Below, piece by piece: positions 8,192 to 22,619 of a stretch of 64,000 bases of DNA. A model generated the notes under the pieces. It did no database searches and was not told the DNA's origin. It saw only the letters and a list, made by a program, of their open reading frames with translations. Positions within the stretch are counted from its first letter, which is position 1. Every line of letters begins with the position of its first letter. This stretch comes from Sinorhizobium arboris LMG 14919 (GTDB taxonomy: Bacteria; Pseudomonadota; Alphaproteobacteria; Rhizobiales; Rhizobiaceae): the NCBI RefSeq assembly GCF_000427465.1, contig NZ_ATYB01000014.1, positions 434,001-498,000 of the forward strand, in the 5' to 3' direction. Position numbers and translations under genes: made by a program.

Positions 8192-8276
8192 CCGCATCGG
8201 CACGATCAACAGACGGGGCGTAACGGCACTGAGAAGAAGATTACTGTCCCGAGCCGATAATCAAGAGGGGAGTTGT

Positions 8277-9371
8277 ATGTCCAAACTCATCGTCGCAACC
8301 TTGACCACCGCGGTGCTTGCGGGATCGACCATGCTGGCTTCCGCCCAGGAGCGGGTCGTCAACGTCTATAACTGGTCCGACTATATCGACGACAGTATCC
8401 TTGAGGATTTCACCAAGGAAACCGGCATCAAGGTCGTCTATGATGTCTTCGACTCGAACGAGATCCTGGAAACGAAGCTGCTCGCCGGCGGTTCCGGTTA
8501 CGACGTCGTCGTTCCGACCGCCTATTTCCTGCAGCGCCAGATCGCTGCCGGGGTGTTCCAGAAGCTCGACAAGTCGAAACTGCCGAACATTTCCAACATG
8601 TGGGACATGGTCATGGAGCGTACCGCGCAGTACGATCCCGGCAACGAATACGCCGTCGACTACATGTGGGGCACGACCGGCATCGGCTACAATGTCGAGA
8701 AGATGAAGGAGATTCTCGGCACCGACGAGAAGCCGAACTGGGATGTCGTTTTCGACCCCGAGATTGCGGCGAAATTCAAGGACTGCGGCATCCATCTCCT
8801 CGATTCGCCCACCGACATCATGCCCTCGGCGCTTGCCTATCTGGGGCTCAATCCCGACAGCCACGACCAGGCGGATCTCGAAAAGGCAGCCGACCTGCTG
8901 ATGAAGGTCCGGCCCAATATCCGCAAGTTCCATTCGTCGGAATATATCAACGCGCTCGCAAACGGCGACATCTGCCTTGCCGTCGGCTTCTCCGGCGACG
9001 TCTTTCAGGCGCGCGACCGTGCGGCCGAGGCACAGGCCGGCGTGACGGTCGACTACTCGATCCCGGAGCAGGGCGCACAGATGTGGTTCGACATGCTGGC
9101 TATCCCCGCCGATGCGCCGCATGTCGCCGAGGCGCACGAGTTCATCAACTACATGATGAAGCCGGAAGTCATCGCCAAGGCCTCGAATTACGTGTTTTAC
9201 GCCAATGGCAACAAGGCTTCGCAGCAGTTCCTCGACAAGGAAGTGCTCGAAGACACCGCCATCTATCCGTCCGATGCCGTGATGCAGAAACTCTTCACCA
9301 CGACGCCCTTCGAGGCCAAGGAGCAGAGGGTATTGACCCGGCTCTGGACCAAGATAGTCACTGGTCAGTAG
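8277..9371 (+). CDS. potF: Periplasmic putrescine/spermidine-binding protein
   Basis: A 364-residue periplasmic binding protein of a polyamine ABC transporter. A signal peptide (first ~22 residues, ending ASAQE) is followed by VNVYNWSDYID, the characteristic start of mature PotF/PotD proteins. I chose ATG 8277 because GAGGGGAG precedes it and the signal peptide starts there, although the frame extends upstream. It is the first gene of potFGHI. A terminator-like hairpin after it (9383-9411) would let it be made in excess of the membrane parts. Putrescine specificity is inferred from gene order as in potFGHI systems. Confidence 0.93.
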   Translation: MSKLIVATLTTAVLAGSTMLASAQERVVNVYNWSDYIDDSILEDFTKETGIKVVYDVFDSNEILETKLLAGGSGYDVVVPTAYFLQRQIAAGVFQKLDKSKLPNISNMWDMVMERTAQYDPGNEYAVDYMWGTTGIGYNVEKMKEILGTDEKPNWDVVFDPEIAAKFKDCGIHLLDSPTDIMPSALAYLGLNPDSHDQADLEKAADLLMKVRPNIRKFHSSEYINALANGDICLAVGFSGDVFQARDRAAEAQAGVTVDYSIPEQGAQMWFDMLAIPADAPHVAEAHEFINYMMKPEVIAKASNYVFYANGNKASQQFLDKEVLEDTAIYPSDAVMQKLFTTTPFEAKEQRVLTRLWTKIVTGQ

Positions 9372-9382
9372 GAGCGAAAACG

Positions 9383-9414
9383 AATTGCCCGGACCTCAAA
9401 TCCGGGCAATTTTC
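9383..9414 (+). terminator. Intercistronic hairpin between potF and potG
   Basis: AATTGCCCGGA (9383-9393) pairs with TCCGGGCAATT (9401-9411) across a 7-base loop, followed by TTTCTT. It should terminate part of the transcripts after the binding-protein gene. Confidence 0.75.
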
Positions 9415-9488
9415 TTGCATGTTTCTGCGCTCAACTCTCGACGTGTCGGCGCTGGTCATTGCGTATGGGCGGTGCCGTTCGAGGATAG

Positions 9489-10634
9489 ATGATGAAGTCT
9501 CTCGGAAGTATCCGGCGTTCTTTCGCGCCCTGGGCGGACCCCGCCTCCAAGCCTTTCATTTCCGTCAAGAACGTCACCAAGAAATTCGGTGACTTCACCG
9601 CCGTGGACGATCTTTCGCTGAACATCTACACGCGCGAATTCTTCGCCCTGCTCGGCGCTTCGGGCTGCGGCAAATCCACCCTCCTGCGGATGCTGGCCGG
9701 TTTCGAGCAGCCGACATCGGGCGAAATAATTCTCGATGGCCAGAGCCTGGCGGGCATCCCGCCCTACCGCCGCCCGGTCAATATGATGTTCCAGTCCTAT
9801 GCGCTGTTTCCGCACATGACCGTCGAGAACAATGTCGCCTTCGGCCTGAAGCAGGACGCAATGCCGAAAGCGGACATCGCCGAACGCGTCGCGCAGATGC
9901 TGAAGCTCGTCAAGCTCGAGAAGTTCGCCAAGCGCAAGCCGCATCAGCTTTCCGGCGGCCAGCGGCAGCGCGTCGCCCTTGCCCGTTCGCTGGCAAAGCG
10001 GCCGAAGGTGCTGCTGCTCGACGAGCCGCTCGGAGCGCTCGACAAGAAGCTGCGCGAGGAAACGCAATTCGAACTCATGGACCTGCAGCAGGAACTCGGC
10101 CTCACCTTCGTCGTCGTCACCCACGACCAGGAGGAGGCGATGACCATGGCGGACCGCATCGCCGTCATGAGCCACGGCAAGGTCGTCCAGGTGGCGACGC
10201 CGGCGGAGATCTACGAGGCGCCGAATTCGCGCTTCGTCGCCGACTTCATCGGCGACGTGAACATATTCGACGGTAAGGTGACCTCGGCCGAAGACGGCTA
10301 TATCCGTGTCGAGACGACGGGCGGCATCCCCGTCCGCATGGCATCGCCGGAAAAACCCGGGAGCGGAGCGAAGGCGGCCGTTGCGATCCGGCCCGAGAAG
10401 ATCAGAATCAGCCGGCAGCCGCCGGAGCATGCACCGCTCAACGCCGCTGAAGGCGAGATATGGGACATCGGGTATCTCGGCGACATGACGGTTTTCCATA
10501 TCCGGCTGAAGGACGGCAAGGTCGTCAAGGCGTCGTCGCTGAATGCGGTGCGGGCGGTCGAAGATCCGCTCGGCTACGACCAACAGGTCTGGATCTCCTT
10601 CGGCGAAGATGCCGGCGTCGTCTTGAAGGATTGA
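9489..10634 (+). CDS. potG: Polyamine ABC transporter ATP-binding protein
   Basis: A 381-residue cytosolic ATPase. It has Walker A GASGCGKST, signature LSGGQRQRVALA, Walker B LLLDEPLGALD, the switch histidine (VVTHDQEEA) and a C-terminal TOBE-like region (about residues 290-375). These are the features of the PotA/PotG class. It powers import with PotH and PotI of the substrate held by PotF. Two consecutive ATG codons (9489 and 9492) follow a GAGG. It lies 117 bases after potF and 4 bases before potH. Confidence 0.95.
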   Translation: MMKSLGSIRRSFAPWADPASKPFISVKNVTKKFGDFTAVDDLSLNIYTREFFALLGASGCGKSTLLRMLAGFEQPTSGEIILDGQSLAGIPPYRRPVNMMFQSYALFPHMTVENNVAFGLKQDAMPKADIAERVAQMLKLVKLEKFAKRKPHQLSGGQRQRVALARSLAKRPKVLLLDEPLGALDKKLREETQFELMDLQQELGLTFVVVTHDQEEAMTMADRIAVMSHGKVVQVATPAEIYEAPNSRFVADFIGDVNIFDGKVTSAEDGYIRVETTGGIPVRMASPEKPGSGAKAAVAIRPEKIRISRQPPEHAPLNAAEGEIWDIGYLGDMTVFHIRLKDGKVVKASSLNAVRAVEDPLGYDQQVWISFGEDAGVVLKD

Positions 10635-10638
10635 AGCC

Positions 10639-11550
10639 ATGGCGAAACTTGCCTCAGCCTTCGTCAGTCGCCTGGTCATAATCATTCCCTATGCCTGGCT
10701 CCTGTTCTTCTTCCTCATCCCCTTCTTCATCGTCTTCCGCATTTCGCTGTCGCAGACGGCCGTCGCGATGCCGCCCTATACGCCGGTCTTCGATCTGGCG
10801 GGCGGTCTTTCCGGCATTCTGGAAAAGCTGCGGGATTTTTCGCTCGACAATTACGTCTGGCTGACGGAGGACGTCCTCTATTTCAACGCCTATGTGTCGA
10901 GTGTCGTCATCGCCGCCGTGTCGACCTTCCTGACGCTCCTGATCGGTTATCCTATCGCCTATGGCATGGCAAAGGCGCCGCGTTCGCTGCGGCCCACGCT
11001 GCTGATGATGGTAATCCTGCCCTTCTGGACGAGCTTTCTGATCCGTGTTTATGCCTGGATCGCCATCCTGAAGCCGGAGGGCCTGCTCAACCAGCTTCTG
11101 TCGACCGTCGGCCTCATCGATCAGCCCCTCATCATTCTCAACACCAACTGGGCGATCTATATAGGCATCGTCTATTCCTATCTTCCCTTCATGGTGCTGC
11201 CGATCTACTCGGCGCTTGAGAAGATGGACCATTCGCTGACGGAGGCCGCCCAGGATCTCGGCTGCACGCCCGTCGCCTCGTTCTGGCGTGTCACCTTCCC
11301 CCTGTCGCTCCCCGGCGTCGTGGCGGGCTGCCTTCTCGTTTTCATTCCGGCTGTCGGCGAATTCGTGATACCCGACCTCCTCGGCGGCTCGGAAACGCTG
11401 ATGATCGGCAAGACATTGTGGAGCGAATTCAATTCCAACCGCGACTGGCCGGTTTCGTCGGCGGTGGCGATCATCCTGCTCATGATTCTGGTGATACCCA
11501 TCGTCTATTTCCAGAACATCCAGGCCAAAGCCGACGGGGAGGGGAGGTGA
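10639..11550 (+). CDS. potH: Polyamine ABC transporter permease
   Basis: A 303-residue inner-membrane protein with about six membrane segments (the first near residues 15-35). It carries the EAA-type cytoplasmic loop (EAAQDLGCTPVASFWRVTFPLSLPG) that docks the ATPase. It follows potG by 4 bases and precedes potI by 3, so the three are one translational unit. It forms the channel together with PotI. Confidence 0.94.
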   Translation: MAKLASAFVSRLVIIIPYAWLLFFFLIPFFIVFRISLSQTAVAMPPYTPVFDLAGGLSGILEKLRDFSLDNYVWLTEDVLYFNAYVSSVVIAAVSTFLTLLIGYPIAYGMAKAPRSLRPTLLMMVILPFWTSFLIRVYAWIAILKPEGLLNQLLSTVGLIDQPLIILNTNWAIYIGIVYSYLPFMVLPIYSALEKMDHSLTEAAQDLGCTPVASFWRVTFPLSLPGVVAGCLLVFIPAVGEFVIPDLLGGSETLMIGKTLWSEFNSNRDWPVSSAVAIILLMILVIPIVYFQNIQAKADGEGR

Positions 11551-11553
11551 GCC

Positions 11554-12375
11554 ATGGAGAAGTGGTCCCGTTTCAACATCGCCTCCGTCGTTCTGGGCTT
11601 CGGCTTTCTCTATCTGCCGATCGTGCTCCTGGTGATCTTCTCCTTCAACGAGTCGAAACTGGTCACCGTCTGGGCCGGTTTCTCCACCAAATGGTACGGC
11701 CAACTCTGGCATAACCAGGGCCTCTTGGACGCGGCCTGGGTGACGATCCGGGTGGCGCTGCTTTCGGCGACCTGCGCGACGGTTCTCGGAACGCTGGCGG
11801 CGCTCGCGCTGGTGCGCTACACCCGCTTTCGCGGCCGTGTTCTCTTTTCCGGCATGGTCTATGCGCCTCTGGTAATGCCGGAGGTGATCACCGGCCTGTC
11901 GCTTCTTTTGCTCTTCGTGGCGATCGGGTTCGATCGCGGTTTCTGGACGATCACGCTCGCCCACATCACCTTCACCATGTGTTTCGTCGCGGTCGTGGTT
12001 CAGTCGCGTCTTCTGAGTTTCGATCAGTCGATCGAGGAGGCAGCGCTCGACCTCGGCGCGACGCCGGTCGGGACCTTCTTCGCGATCACCCTGCCGGTGA
12101 TTGCGCCGGCCGTCTTTTCGGGCTGGGTTCTCGCGTTCACGCTGTCGCTGGACGATCTCGTGATTGCAAGTTTTACGACCGGGCCAGGCGCCACGACGCT
12201 GCCGATGAAGATCTATAGCCAGGTTCGTTTAGGGGTGACGCCGGAAATCAATGCCATCTGCACGATCCTGATCGGCATCGTCGCGCTGGGCGTGATCGTC
12301 GCATCGATCGTCACGAAGCGCCGCGAGGCCCAGCGCGAGAAGGACGAGCGAGCGGCCTTCGCGGCGATCGGGTGA
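11554..12375 (+). CDS. potI: Polyamine ABC transporter permease
   Basis: A 273-residue inner-membrane permease with about six helices and the EAA loop EEAALDLGATPVGTFFAITLPVI. A strong GGGGAGG precedes the ATG within the end of potH. It is the partner of PotH and the last gene of the operon. A nested hairpin (12387-12430) lies between it and the convergent AsmA gene. Confidence 0.94.
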   Translation: MEKWSRFNIASVVLGFGFLYLPIVLLVIFSFNESKLVTVWAGFSTKWYGQLWHNQGLLDAAWVTIRVALLSATCATVLGTLAALALVRYTRFRGRVLFSGMVYAPLVMPEVITGLSLLLLFVAIGFDRGFWTITLAHITFTMCFVAVVVQSRLLSFDQSIEEAALDLGATPVGTFFAITLPVIAPAVFSGWVLAFTLSLDDLVIASFTTGPGATTLPMKIYSQVRLGVTPEINAICTILIGIVALGVIVASIVTKRREAQREKDERAAFAAIG

Positions 12376-12386
12376 GCGAAGGCAAA

Positions 12387-12430
12387 GCACTTCCAGGAAA
12401 GGTATGTAAGGGTTTTCCGTCCGGAAGTGC
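12387..12430. terminator. Nested hairpin between convergent potI and asmA-type gene
   Basis: Outer arms GCACTTCC (12387-12394) and GGAAGTGC (12423-12430) enclose an inner GGAAA/TTTCC pair. Its place between convergent genes suggests a two-way transcription stop, although there is no long T run. Confidence 0.45.
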
Positions 12431-12445
12431 GTTATTGCAAAGATG

Positions 12446-14290
12446 TCACTTTGGGCTGAGGAGAACCGAAAGCGGTGAGATTACTGCGTTCGGCCAGGAG
12501 CCGCCGATGAAGAACTGCAGCGGCTCCTTGCCGGCCTCCGGGCCCGCGAGCGTTCCCGCCAGGGCCAGGCTGCCGGTGCGATAGGGGACGACCCCGGTCA
12601 CGGAGATATTCCCGGCGGGGCCGACGAAAGCGGCCCGATCCAGCCGCGCGGTACCGCCGACGAAGCTCGCCTCGATGTCTGCCGTCCGGAAGTCGAGCGT
12701 GCCGTCGCTTGCCTGCGACAGGGAGAAGAATTCACCCTTGCGGACAAGATCGGTGAAGGCGTGAATGTCGAAATCGGCAAGGCTGCCATTCGTGAGGGAA
12801 TAATCGAGACGGCCGAAGACGTCGGTGATGCCCGTCGCCCACAGCGGGCGGCCGGTGGCAAGATCGAGGCTGAGAACGCCCCTGCCCGTTGGGATGGGGC
12901 CCTTCAAACCGAAGCTCTCGAGGACGGCGGCGAAATCGGCATCTTTCAGGTTCGCCTGCAGCTTGCCACCCTGTTCCAGTCCGTTCTCCGACAGCACTGC
13001 CCGCCCGCTCAGCGTGCCGTTCGCGTAGCTGCTGTCGCCGATGTCGAGCGAGACCCGGCGGCCGTCGATTATCACCCCGGCTGCGACATCGGTCAGATGC
13101 AGCGGACCGGCCAGCACTTCCTGCGACGAGAGCCTGACATCAAGGCGCCAGCCGCCGACAAGGGCTTGCGCGATCCGCCATGCGCGGTCGTCCTCCTGCG
13201 CCGGCTTCAGCGTAGCCAATGGCAAACCGTTGAGGTCGATGCGGTCGAAGGCGAGCGTCCCCTCCACGCGCGGCCTTTCGCCGGGTCTCAGTTGCACGTC
13301 CAGTACGCCCGTCGCCGTAGCTCCGCCGATCGCCAGCTGGAGGTCCTCGAGCTTCAACGCCTGCTCACCGGTGGTCACCTTCGTGTCGATGCTGAAACCG
13401 CCGGCGGGAAATCCCGTCTCCGGCGTTCCGCGGTACCAGGCGGCGAGCGTTGCCAGCGAAGCTGCGGACATTTGCAGATGGCCCGAGGCAAAGGGCTGCG
13501 TCGAAAAATTGCCGCGGCCCTCGAAGGAAAATGTCAGGGGACTCGACGTCAGCGACGTCTTGAAGGAAGCGTCGCGCCTGGCGAAAAGGGCGAGCGGCTC
13601 TTCGCACACGAAGGCCCAGCCGACCTTTTCGCCGCCGATGGTGGCGGAGAATTGCGCGCTCAGCCGTCCGGCGAAGGAAGGCCATTTGAACGTGCCGGAG
13701 ATCCCGGCGACGTCGACGCCCGCGCCATCCGTTGCCATATGGTCGACGACGCGGAGGCGGCCATTCTCGATCGTGATGTCGCCGAAGCGAGCCTTGTCCT
13801 GCGGCACGACAGTGCCCGGCTGCACCAGCCAGTGCGGCTTTCGCCAGTTCATGGTGCCGTCTGCTTCACGCTCGAAGGTGAAGACCGGGTCGACAAGCGT
13901 GATCTCGTCGAGCGCCTGCTCGCCGCGAAGGGCCGAGAGCAGGCTGAACGAAGCGGTGATGCGGCCGATTTCGGCGAGCGGGCGCGGTTCGGATCCGGCG
14001 GAGACGATCGTCGTTGCCGGGATCGTCACCAGGGGTTCCGGCCAGAACCGGACTTCCGGTTCGCCGCTGATCCTGCTCTTTCCGCCCGACCAGTCGTCGA
14101 GCATCCGTTCCATCGTCGCGCGCGCATCGGTCGTCGAGACGACAAGCGGCAGTGCGGCATTATAGGCGGCGGCAAGCACCACGCCTATGGCGGCCGACCA
14201 AACGAGGTGGCGCGGACGAAGCCGCACCCATAGGTGCGAATCGCGCAATATCTGGAACATCTTCCTCGTCATTTCGGTCGGACTTGCCAT
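12446..14290 (-). CDS. AsmA family envelope protein
   Basis: A protein of about 614 residues with one N-terminal membrane helix (LVWSAAIGVVLAAAYNAALPLVV) followed by a very long periplasmic beta-rich region typical of AsmA-type bridge-like lipid transport proteins. Motifs such as ISGEPEVRFWPEPLV and, near the C-terminus, LDLATGRPLWATGITDVFGRLDYSLTNGSLADFDI are family-like. ATG 14290 (MASPTEM) and 14272 (MTRKM) are both plausible starts; the open frame continues to 14413. It is convergent with potI and divergent from acsA2. The role in outer-membrane lipid homeostasis is known for the family and not shown here. Confidence 0.82.
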   Translation of the reverse strand: MASPTEMTRKMFQILRDSHLWVRLRPRHLVWSAAIGVVLAAAYNAALPLVVSTTDARATMERMLDDWSGGKSRISGEPEVRFWPEPLVTIPATTIVSAGSEPRPLAEIGRITASFSLLSALRGEQALDEITLVDPVFTFEREADGTMNWRKPHWLVQPGTVVPQDKARFGDITIENGRLRVVDHMATDGAGVDVAGISGTFKWPSFAGRLSAQFSATIGGEKVGWAFVCEEPLALFARRDASFKTSLTSSPLTFSFEGRGNFSTQPFASGHLQMSAASLATLAAWYRGTPETGFPAGGFSIDTKVTTGEQALKLEDLQLAIGGATATGVLDVQLRPGERPRVEGTLAFDRIDLNGLPLATLKPAQEDDRAWRIAQALVGGWRLDVRLSSQEVLAGPLHLTDVAAGVIIDGRRVSLDIGDSSYANGTLSGRAVLSENGLEQGGKLQANLKDADFAAVLESFGLKGPIPTGRGVLSLDLATGRPLWATGITDVFGRLDYSLTNGSLADFDIHAFTDLVRKGEFFSLSQASDGTLDFRTADIEASFVGGTARLDRAAFVGPAGNISVTGVVPYRTGSLALAGTLAGPEAGKEPLQFFIGGSWPNAVISPLSVLLSPK

Positions 14291-14399
14291 CGCCTCGGGT
14301 GAGCCGCTTGGATAGGGCTTCGGCTTGCATAAAGCAAATGTCGCCGACATGGAAATGTCGCCGTCGCGACGATGCGGAGCCGCATCCGCGCTGTTTGTT

Positions 14400-14409
14400 T
14401 TGCGTTGCA
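14400..14409 (+). promoter_or_regulatory. TTGCGTTGCA element upstream of acsA2
   Basis: The element lies 37 bases before the acsA2 start. It matches TTGCGCTGCA upstream of aceA and TTGCAATGCA upstream of phaP1 (consensus TTGCRNTGCA). It is a candidate site for a PhaR/AniA-like regulator. Confidence 0.4.
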
Positions 14410-14445
14410 GCATGATATAGAAAAGGCCGAAGAGTGGAGGAGAGC

Positions 14446-16398
<1,953 letters not shown>

Positions 16399-16482
16399 GT
16401 TCGGGCTGGCATCCGTTCCTGTTGCGCCGCGTTCCTCTTCCCGACCGCCACATCCCAGCGAAGGGCAGGGGAACGACGTGCA

Positions 16483-18183
16483 TTATGGCCGCCGCTCGAG
16501 CGAGCGGGACACCAGAATGACGGGCACCATCCCGGCGAGGACGATGATCATCGCGGCGACGGAGGCGTCCTCGACCTTCGCCCGCGAGGCATCCTCGTAG
16601 ACGAGCGTTGCGAGCGTATTGAAATTGAACGGACGCAGCATGATGGTCGCCGAAAGCTCTTTCATCGTTTCTATGAAGACGAGGAGCGCGGCCGTCAGCA
16701 CCGCCGGGCGCATCATCGGCAGCAGCACCGTGCGCAGCGTCTGCCCGCTCGTACGCCCCAGGGCGCGTGCGGCCATGTCCAGATGCGGCGACAATTTCTG
16801 GAAACCGGCCTCCAGCGTCCCTTCCGCCATGGTCAGGAACCGGACCGTGCAGGCATAGATGATGGCAAAGCCGGTGCCACTCATGAGGAGGCCGGTGGAA
16901 ATCCCGAAAAGGTCCCGCATTTCGGCGTCGATGGTGTTGTCGAGGGCCGCGAGCGGAAAGAGCACGCCGATTGCCAGTACCGTACCGGGTACACCATAGC
17001 CGAAGGAGGCGAGCCGCCCGGCGATGTCGGTGATGCGCGAGCGCCCGGTACGGGCGGCATAGGCGAGCACGAACCCCAGGAGCACGGTCGCGAAGGCCGT
17101 CAGACCCGACACGAGAATGCTGTGCAGAAGCGCGCTCAGGAGGCGCGGCGCCAGGAACTGGTCGAGGCGTTTCAAGGCATAATCGCCCAGAACGAGGAAG
17201 GGAACGGCAAAGCCCGACCCAATCGGCAGAAGGCAGGCGGCCGTCGCAGCCCATCCCTTCCAGCCGAAAAGTCTCAGCCTCGCGACATCGTGAACCGCCG
17301 CCGTGGTCTTCTGGCTCGCAAAGCGCTGTCTGCGGCGCGCGGCCCGCTCGACCATCATCAGTCCGATGACGAAAACCAGCATGATGCAGGCGATCTGCGC
17401 CGCGCCGGCAAGGCTGCCGCGGTTGAGCCAGGTATCGAAGATGGAAAAGGTCAGGGTCTGAACCCCGAGGAATTCGACCGCGCCGATATCGTTCAGCGTC
17501 TCCATGGCAACGAGGGTGAGGCCGATCATGATCGCCGGCCGTGCCATCGGAAGCTGGACGCGGAAGAAGACCTTCAGCGGTCCGGCGCCGAGCGTCCGCG
17601 CCACGTCCGCGGCGGCGCGCCCTTGCATCAGGAACATGGAACGGCAGGCGAGATATATATAAGGATAAAGGACCGAACTCAGTACCAGCACGGCGCCGCC
17701 GAGCGAGCGCACGTCCGGAAACCAGTAATCGCGGCTCGTCTGAAATCCGAAGAGTGCTCGGGTCAGCCCTTGCACAGGGCCGGTGAAAGTGAGCAATTCC
17801 CCGAAGGCATAGGCCGAAAGATAGGCCGGTATGGCCAGCGGCAGCACCAGGGCGGCCGAAAGGAAACGGCGCAACGGAAATTCATAGGTCGCCACCAGCC
17901 AGGCTGTGAGAATGCCGATCACGGCGGTGGCGATGCCCGTGAACAGAACCAGGAGAAGCGTGCGTCCGGTCGCGCGCGGGATCACGTTTTCGATGAGATG
18001 CGGCCAGTCTGCGCTGCCGCCGGAAACGGCGAGCCACGCAATGGCAACGATCGGCATGAGCACGACGGCGGAGGCAAGGCCGGCCCAGCCTGTGAGCAGC
18101 GGATGGTGAAGGCCGGTTCCGGAGCTGGCGTAGCGCCGCTTGAGGCTTTTGGCGGTGAAGTGCAAGCGATCCGTCCGAAGCAA
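16483..18183 (-). CDS. Iron(III)-type ABC transporter permease, fused two-domain (FbpB-like)
   Basis: A 566-residue inner-membrane protein made of two tandem permease halves, with about twelve membrane segments and two EAA loops (RTLGAGPLKVFFRVQLPMARPA and RALGRTSGQTLRTVLLPMMRPA). This is the FbpB/SfuB/ThiP arrangement. Only TTG starts (18183 or 18165) are available and there is no clear ribosome site. No ATPase or binding protein adjoins it; the only iron-type binding protein in the window is at 27.6-28.6 kb. It probably supplies the channel for that protein, with an ATPase encoded elsewhere. Thiamine or phosphonate transport is less likely. Confidence 0.82.
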   Translation of the reverse strand: MLRTDRLHFTAKSLKRRYASSGTGLHHPLLTGWAGLASAVVLMPIVAIAWLAVSGGSADWPHLIENVIPRATGRTLLLVLFTGIATAVIGILTAWLVATYEFPLRRFLSAALVLPLAIPAYLSAYAFGELLTFTGPVQGLTRALFGFQTSRDYWFPDVRSLGGAVLVLSSVLYPYIYLACRSMFLMQGRAAADVARTLGAGPLKVFFRVQLPMARPAIMIGLTLVAMETLNDIGAVEFLGVQTLTFSIFDTWLNRGSLAGAAQIACIMLVFVIGLMMVERAARRRQRFASQKTTAAVHDVARLRLFGWKGWAATAACLLPIGSGFAVPFLVLGDYALKRLDQFLAPRLLSALLHSILVSGLTAFATVLLGFVLAYAARTGRSRITDIAGRLASFGYGVPGTVLAIGVLFPLAALDNTIDAEMRDLFGISTGLLMSGTGFAIIYACTVRFLTMAEGTLEAGFQKLSPHLDMAARALGRTSGQTLRTVLLPMMRPAVLTAALLVFIETMKELSATIMLRPFNFNTLATLVYEDASRAKVEDASVAAMIIVLAGMVPVILVSRSLERRP

Positions 18184-18285
18184 AGCCGATCGAAATGACG
18201 AGTGAGGAAACGGCTCGCATTTCCCCGACCTTCAAGAACCGGCAAACTGGTTCCCGCAGGTCAACATTTCCTTACAGCTTTGTCC

Positions 18286-21687
<3,402 letters not shown>

Positions 21688-21813
21688 CGGCAGACCTACT
21701 GACGGATCGCTTGCGCGTTAACGCTCTATTAATACCCAGCCCGTCGGCAAGGGTCCAGCAACGGCACCGCCTCGGCAACGTCTTTCGGCGCGGAAGGTTA
21801 ATGGGGGTGGGAA

Positions 21814-21846
21814 TTGTGCAGTGCACAAGTTTATTGCAATGCACAA
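21814..21846 (+). promoter_or_regulatory. Candidate PhaR/AniA operator of the phasin gene
   Basis: TTGTGCAGTGCACAA (21814-21828) is a perfect 15-base palindrome. A related half, TTGCAATGCACAA (21834-21846), follows after 5 bases, so TGCARTGCACAA is directly repeated. TGC-rich operators are known for PhaR-type repressors of phasin genes. It lies about 75-105 bases before phaP1. Confidence 0.65.
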
Positions 21847-21918
21847 CGAAATCGGCTATAGAACGGTCATCCATCAAAACGGCGCCTCTGAAGAGGGCCA
21901 CACCAAGGAGCGCATCCA

Positions 21919-22365
21919 ATGGCTACCAAGAAGACCGACGACGCATTTTCCCTGTCCTTCGACCCGACCAAGTTTGCCGACAGCTTCCGCGAGTTTGCCG
22001 AAAAGAGCGCCGCGCAGTCGAAGGAAGCCTACGCCAAGATGAAGACCGCTACCGAAGAGGCAGCTAAAACCGTCGAAGCGACGGTCGAGAGCGCTCAGTC
22101 GGGGACGGTCGAACTCGGTCTCAAGGCCATCGACGCGCTGCGCACCAATGCAGAAAGCTCGCTCTCGCACATGGAAGCTCTGCTCGGCGTGAAATCGCTC
22201 TCCGAACTCGTCGAACTGCAGACGGCCTTTATCCGCAAGCAGGCCGAACTTGCCGTCGAACAGGCGAAGACGATGCAGGAAGCAACACGCAAGGTCGCCG
22301 AGAACGTTGCCAAGCCCGGCAAGGAAGCCGCGGAAAAGGCGATGTCCAACCTTAAGAAGAGCTGA
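21919..22365 (+). CDS. phaP1: Phasin, PHB granule-associated protein
   Basis: A 148-residue, Ala/Lys/Glu-rich, fully helical amphipathic protein that coats poly-3-hydroxybutyrate granules. The core segment (FREFAEKSAAQSKEAYAKM, then ELVELQTAFIRKQAEL) and the C-terminal A..AAEKAM..LKKS match phasin-2-type proteins of rhizobia. AAGGAGCG precedes the ATG. TGC-rich palindromes lie upstream and a strong terminator downstream, so it is a single-gene unit. acsA2 and aceA in the same window handle carbon from PHB breakdown. Confidence 0.93.
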   Translation: MATKKTDDAFSLSFDPTKFADSFREFAEKSAAQSKEAYAKMKTATEEAAKTVEATVESAQSGTVELGLKAIDALRTNAESSLSHMEALLGVKSLSELVELQTAFIRKQAELAVEQAKTMQEATRKVAENVAKPGKEAAEKAMSNLKKS

Positions 22366-22396
22366 CCGGTCGCACCGTATCGATCGGATTCCGAGC

Positions 22397-22428
22397 AAAG
22401 ACCGGGTGGCTTGCCATCCGGTCTTTTT
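22397..22428 (+). terminator. Rho-independent terminator of phaP1
   Basis: AAAGACCGGGTGGC pairs with CCATCCGGTCTTT across a short loop (22397-22424), followed by a T run. It is well placed 30 bases after the phasin stop. Confidence 0.85.
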
Positions 22429-22526
22429 GCTGGATAATCTGAACTTAAGGCTTGCAAATCGGTGTGAGTGACCGTATGTGAGCCGCCAAGCGACGACCCG
22501 AATAGCATTGGCGTCGCCTGTCGAGT

Positions 22527-22603
22527 GCGGTTGTAGCTCAGTTGGTTAGAGCGCAGGTTTGTGGCACCTGAGGTCGGTGGTTCGAGACCACCCAACCGTA
22601 CCA
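22527..22603 (+). tRNA. tRNA-His (GTG), without encoded G-1
   Basis: A 77-base cloverleaf with encoded CCA. The anticodon stem CAGGT/ACCTG encloses loop TTGTGGC, giving anticodon GTG. The acceptor arm is GCGGTTG with CAACCGT, so the first pair is G1-U72 and the discriminator is A73. The base at -1 is T, so no G-1 is encoded. These are the unusual identity features known for tRNA-His in a subset of alphaproteobacteria. Confidence 0.96.
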
Positions 22604-22619
22604 TTTTCTTCCTTCGATC

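Noticed and set aside
12761..14233. 490-codon open frame opposite the AsmA gene
   Set aside because: Composition typical of an antisense shadow and no family motif; the minus-strand gene explains the region.
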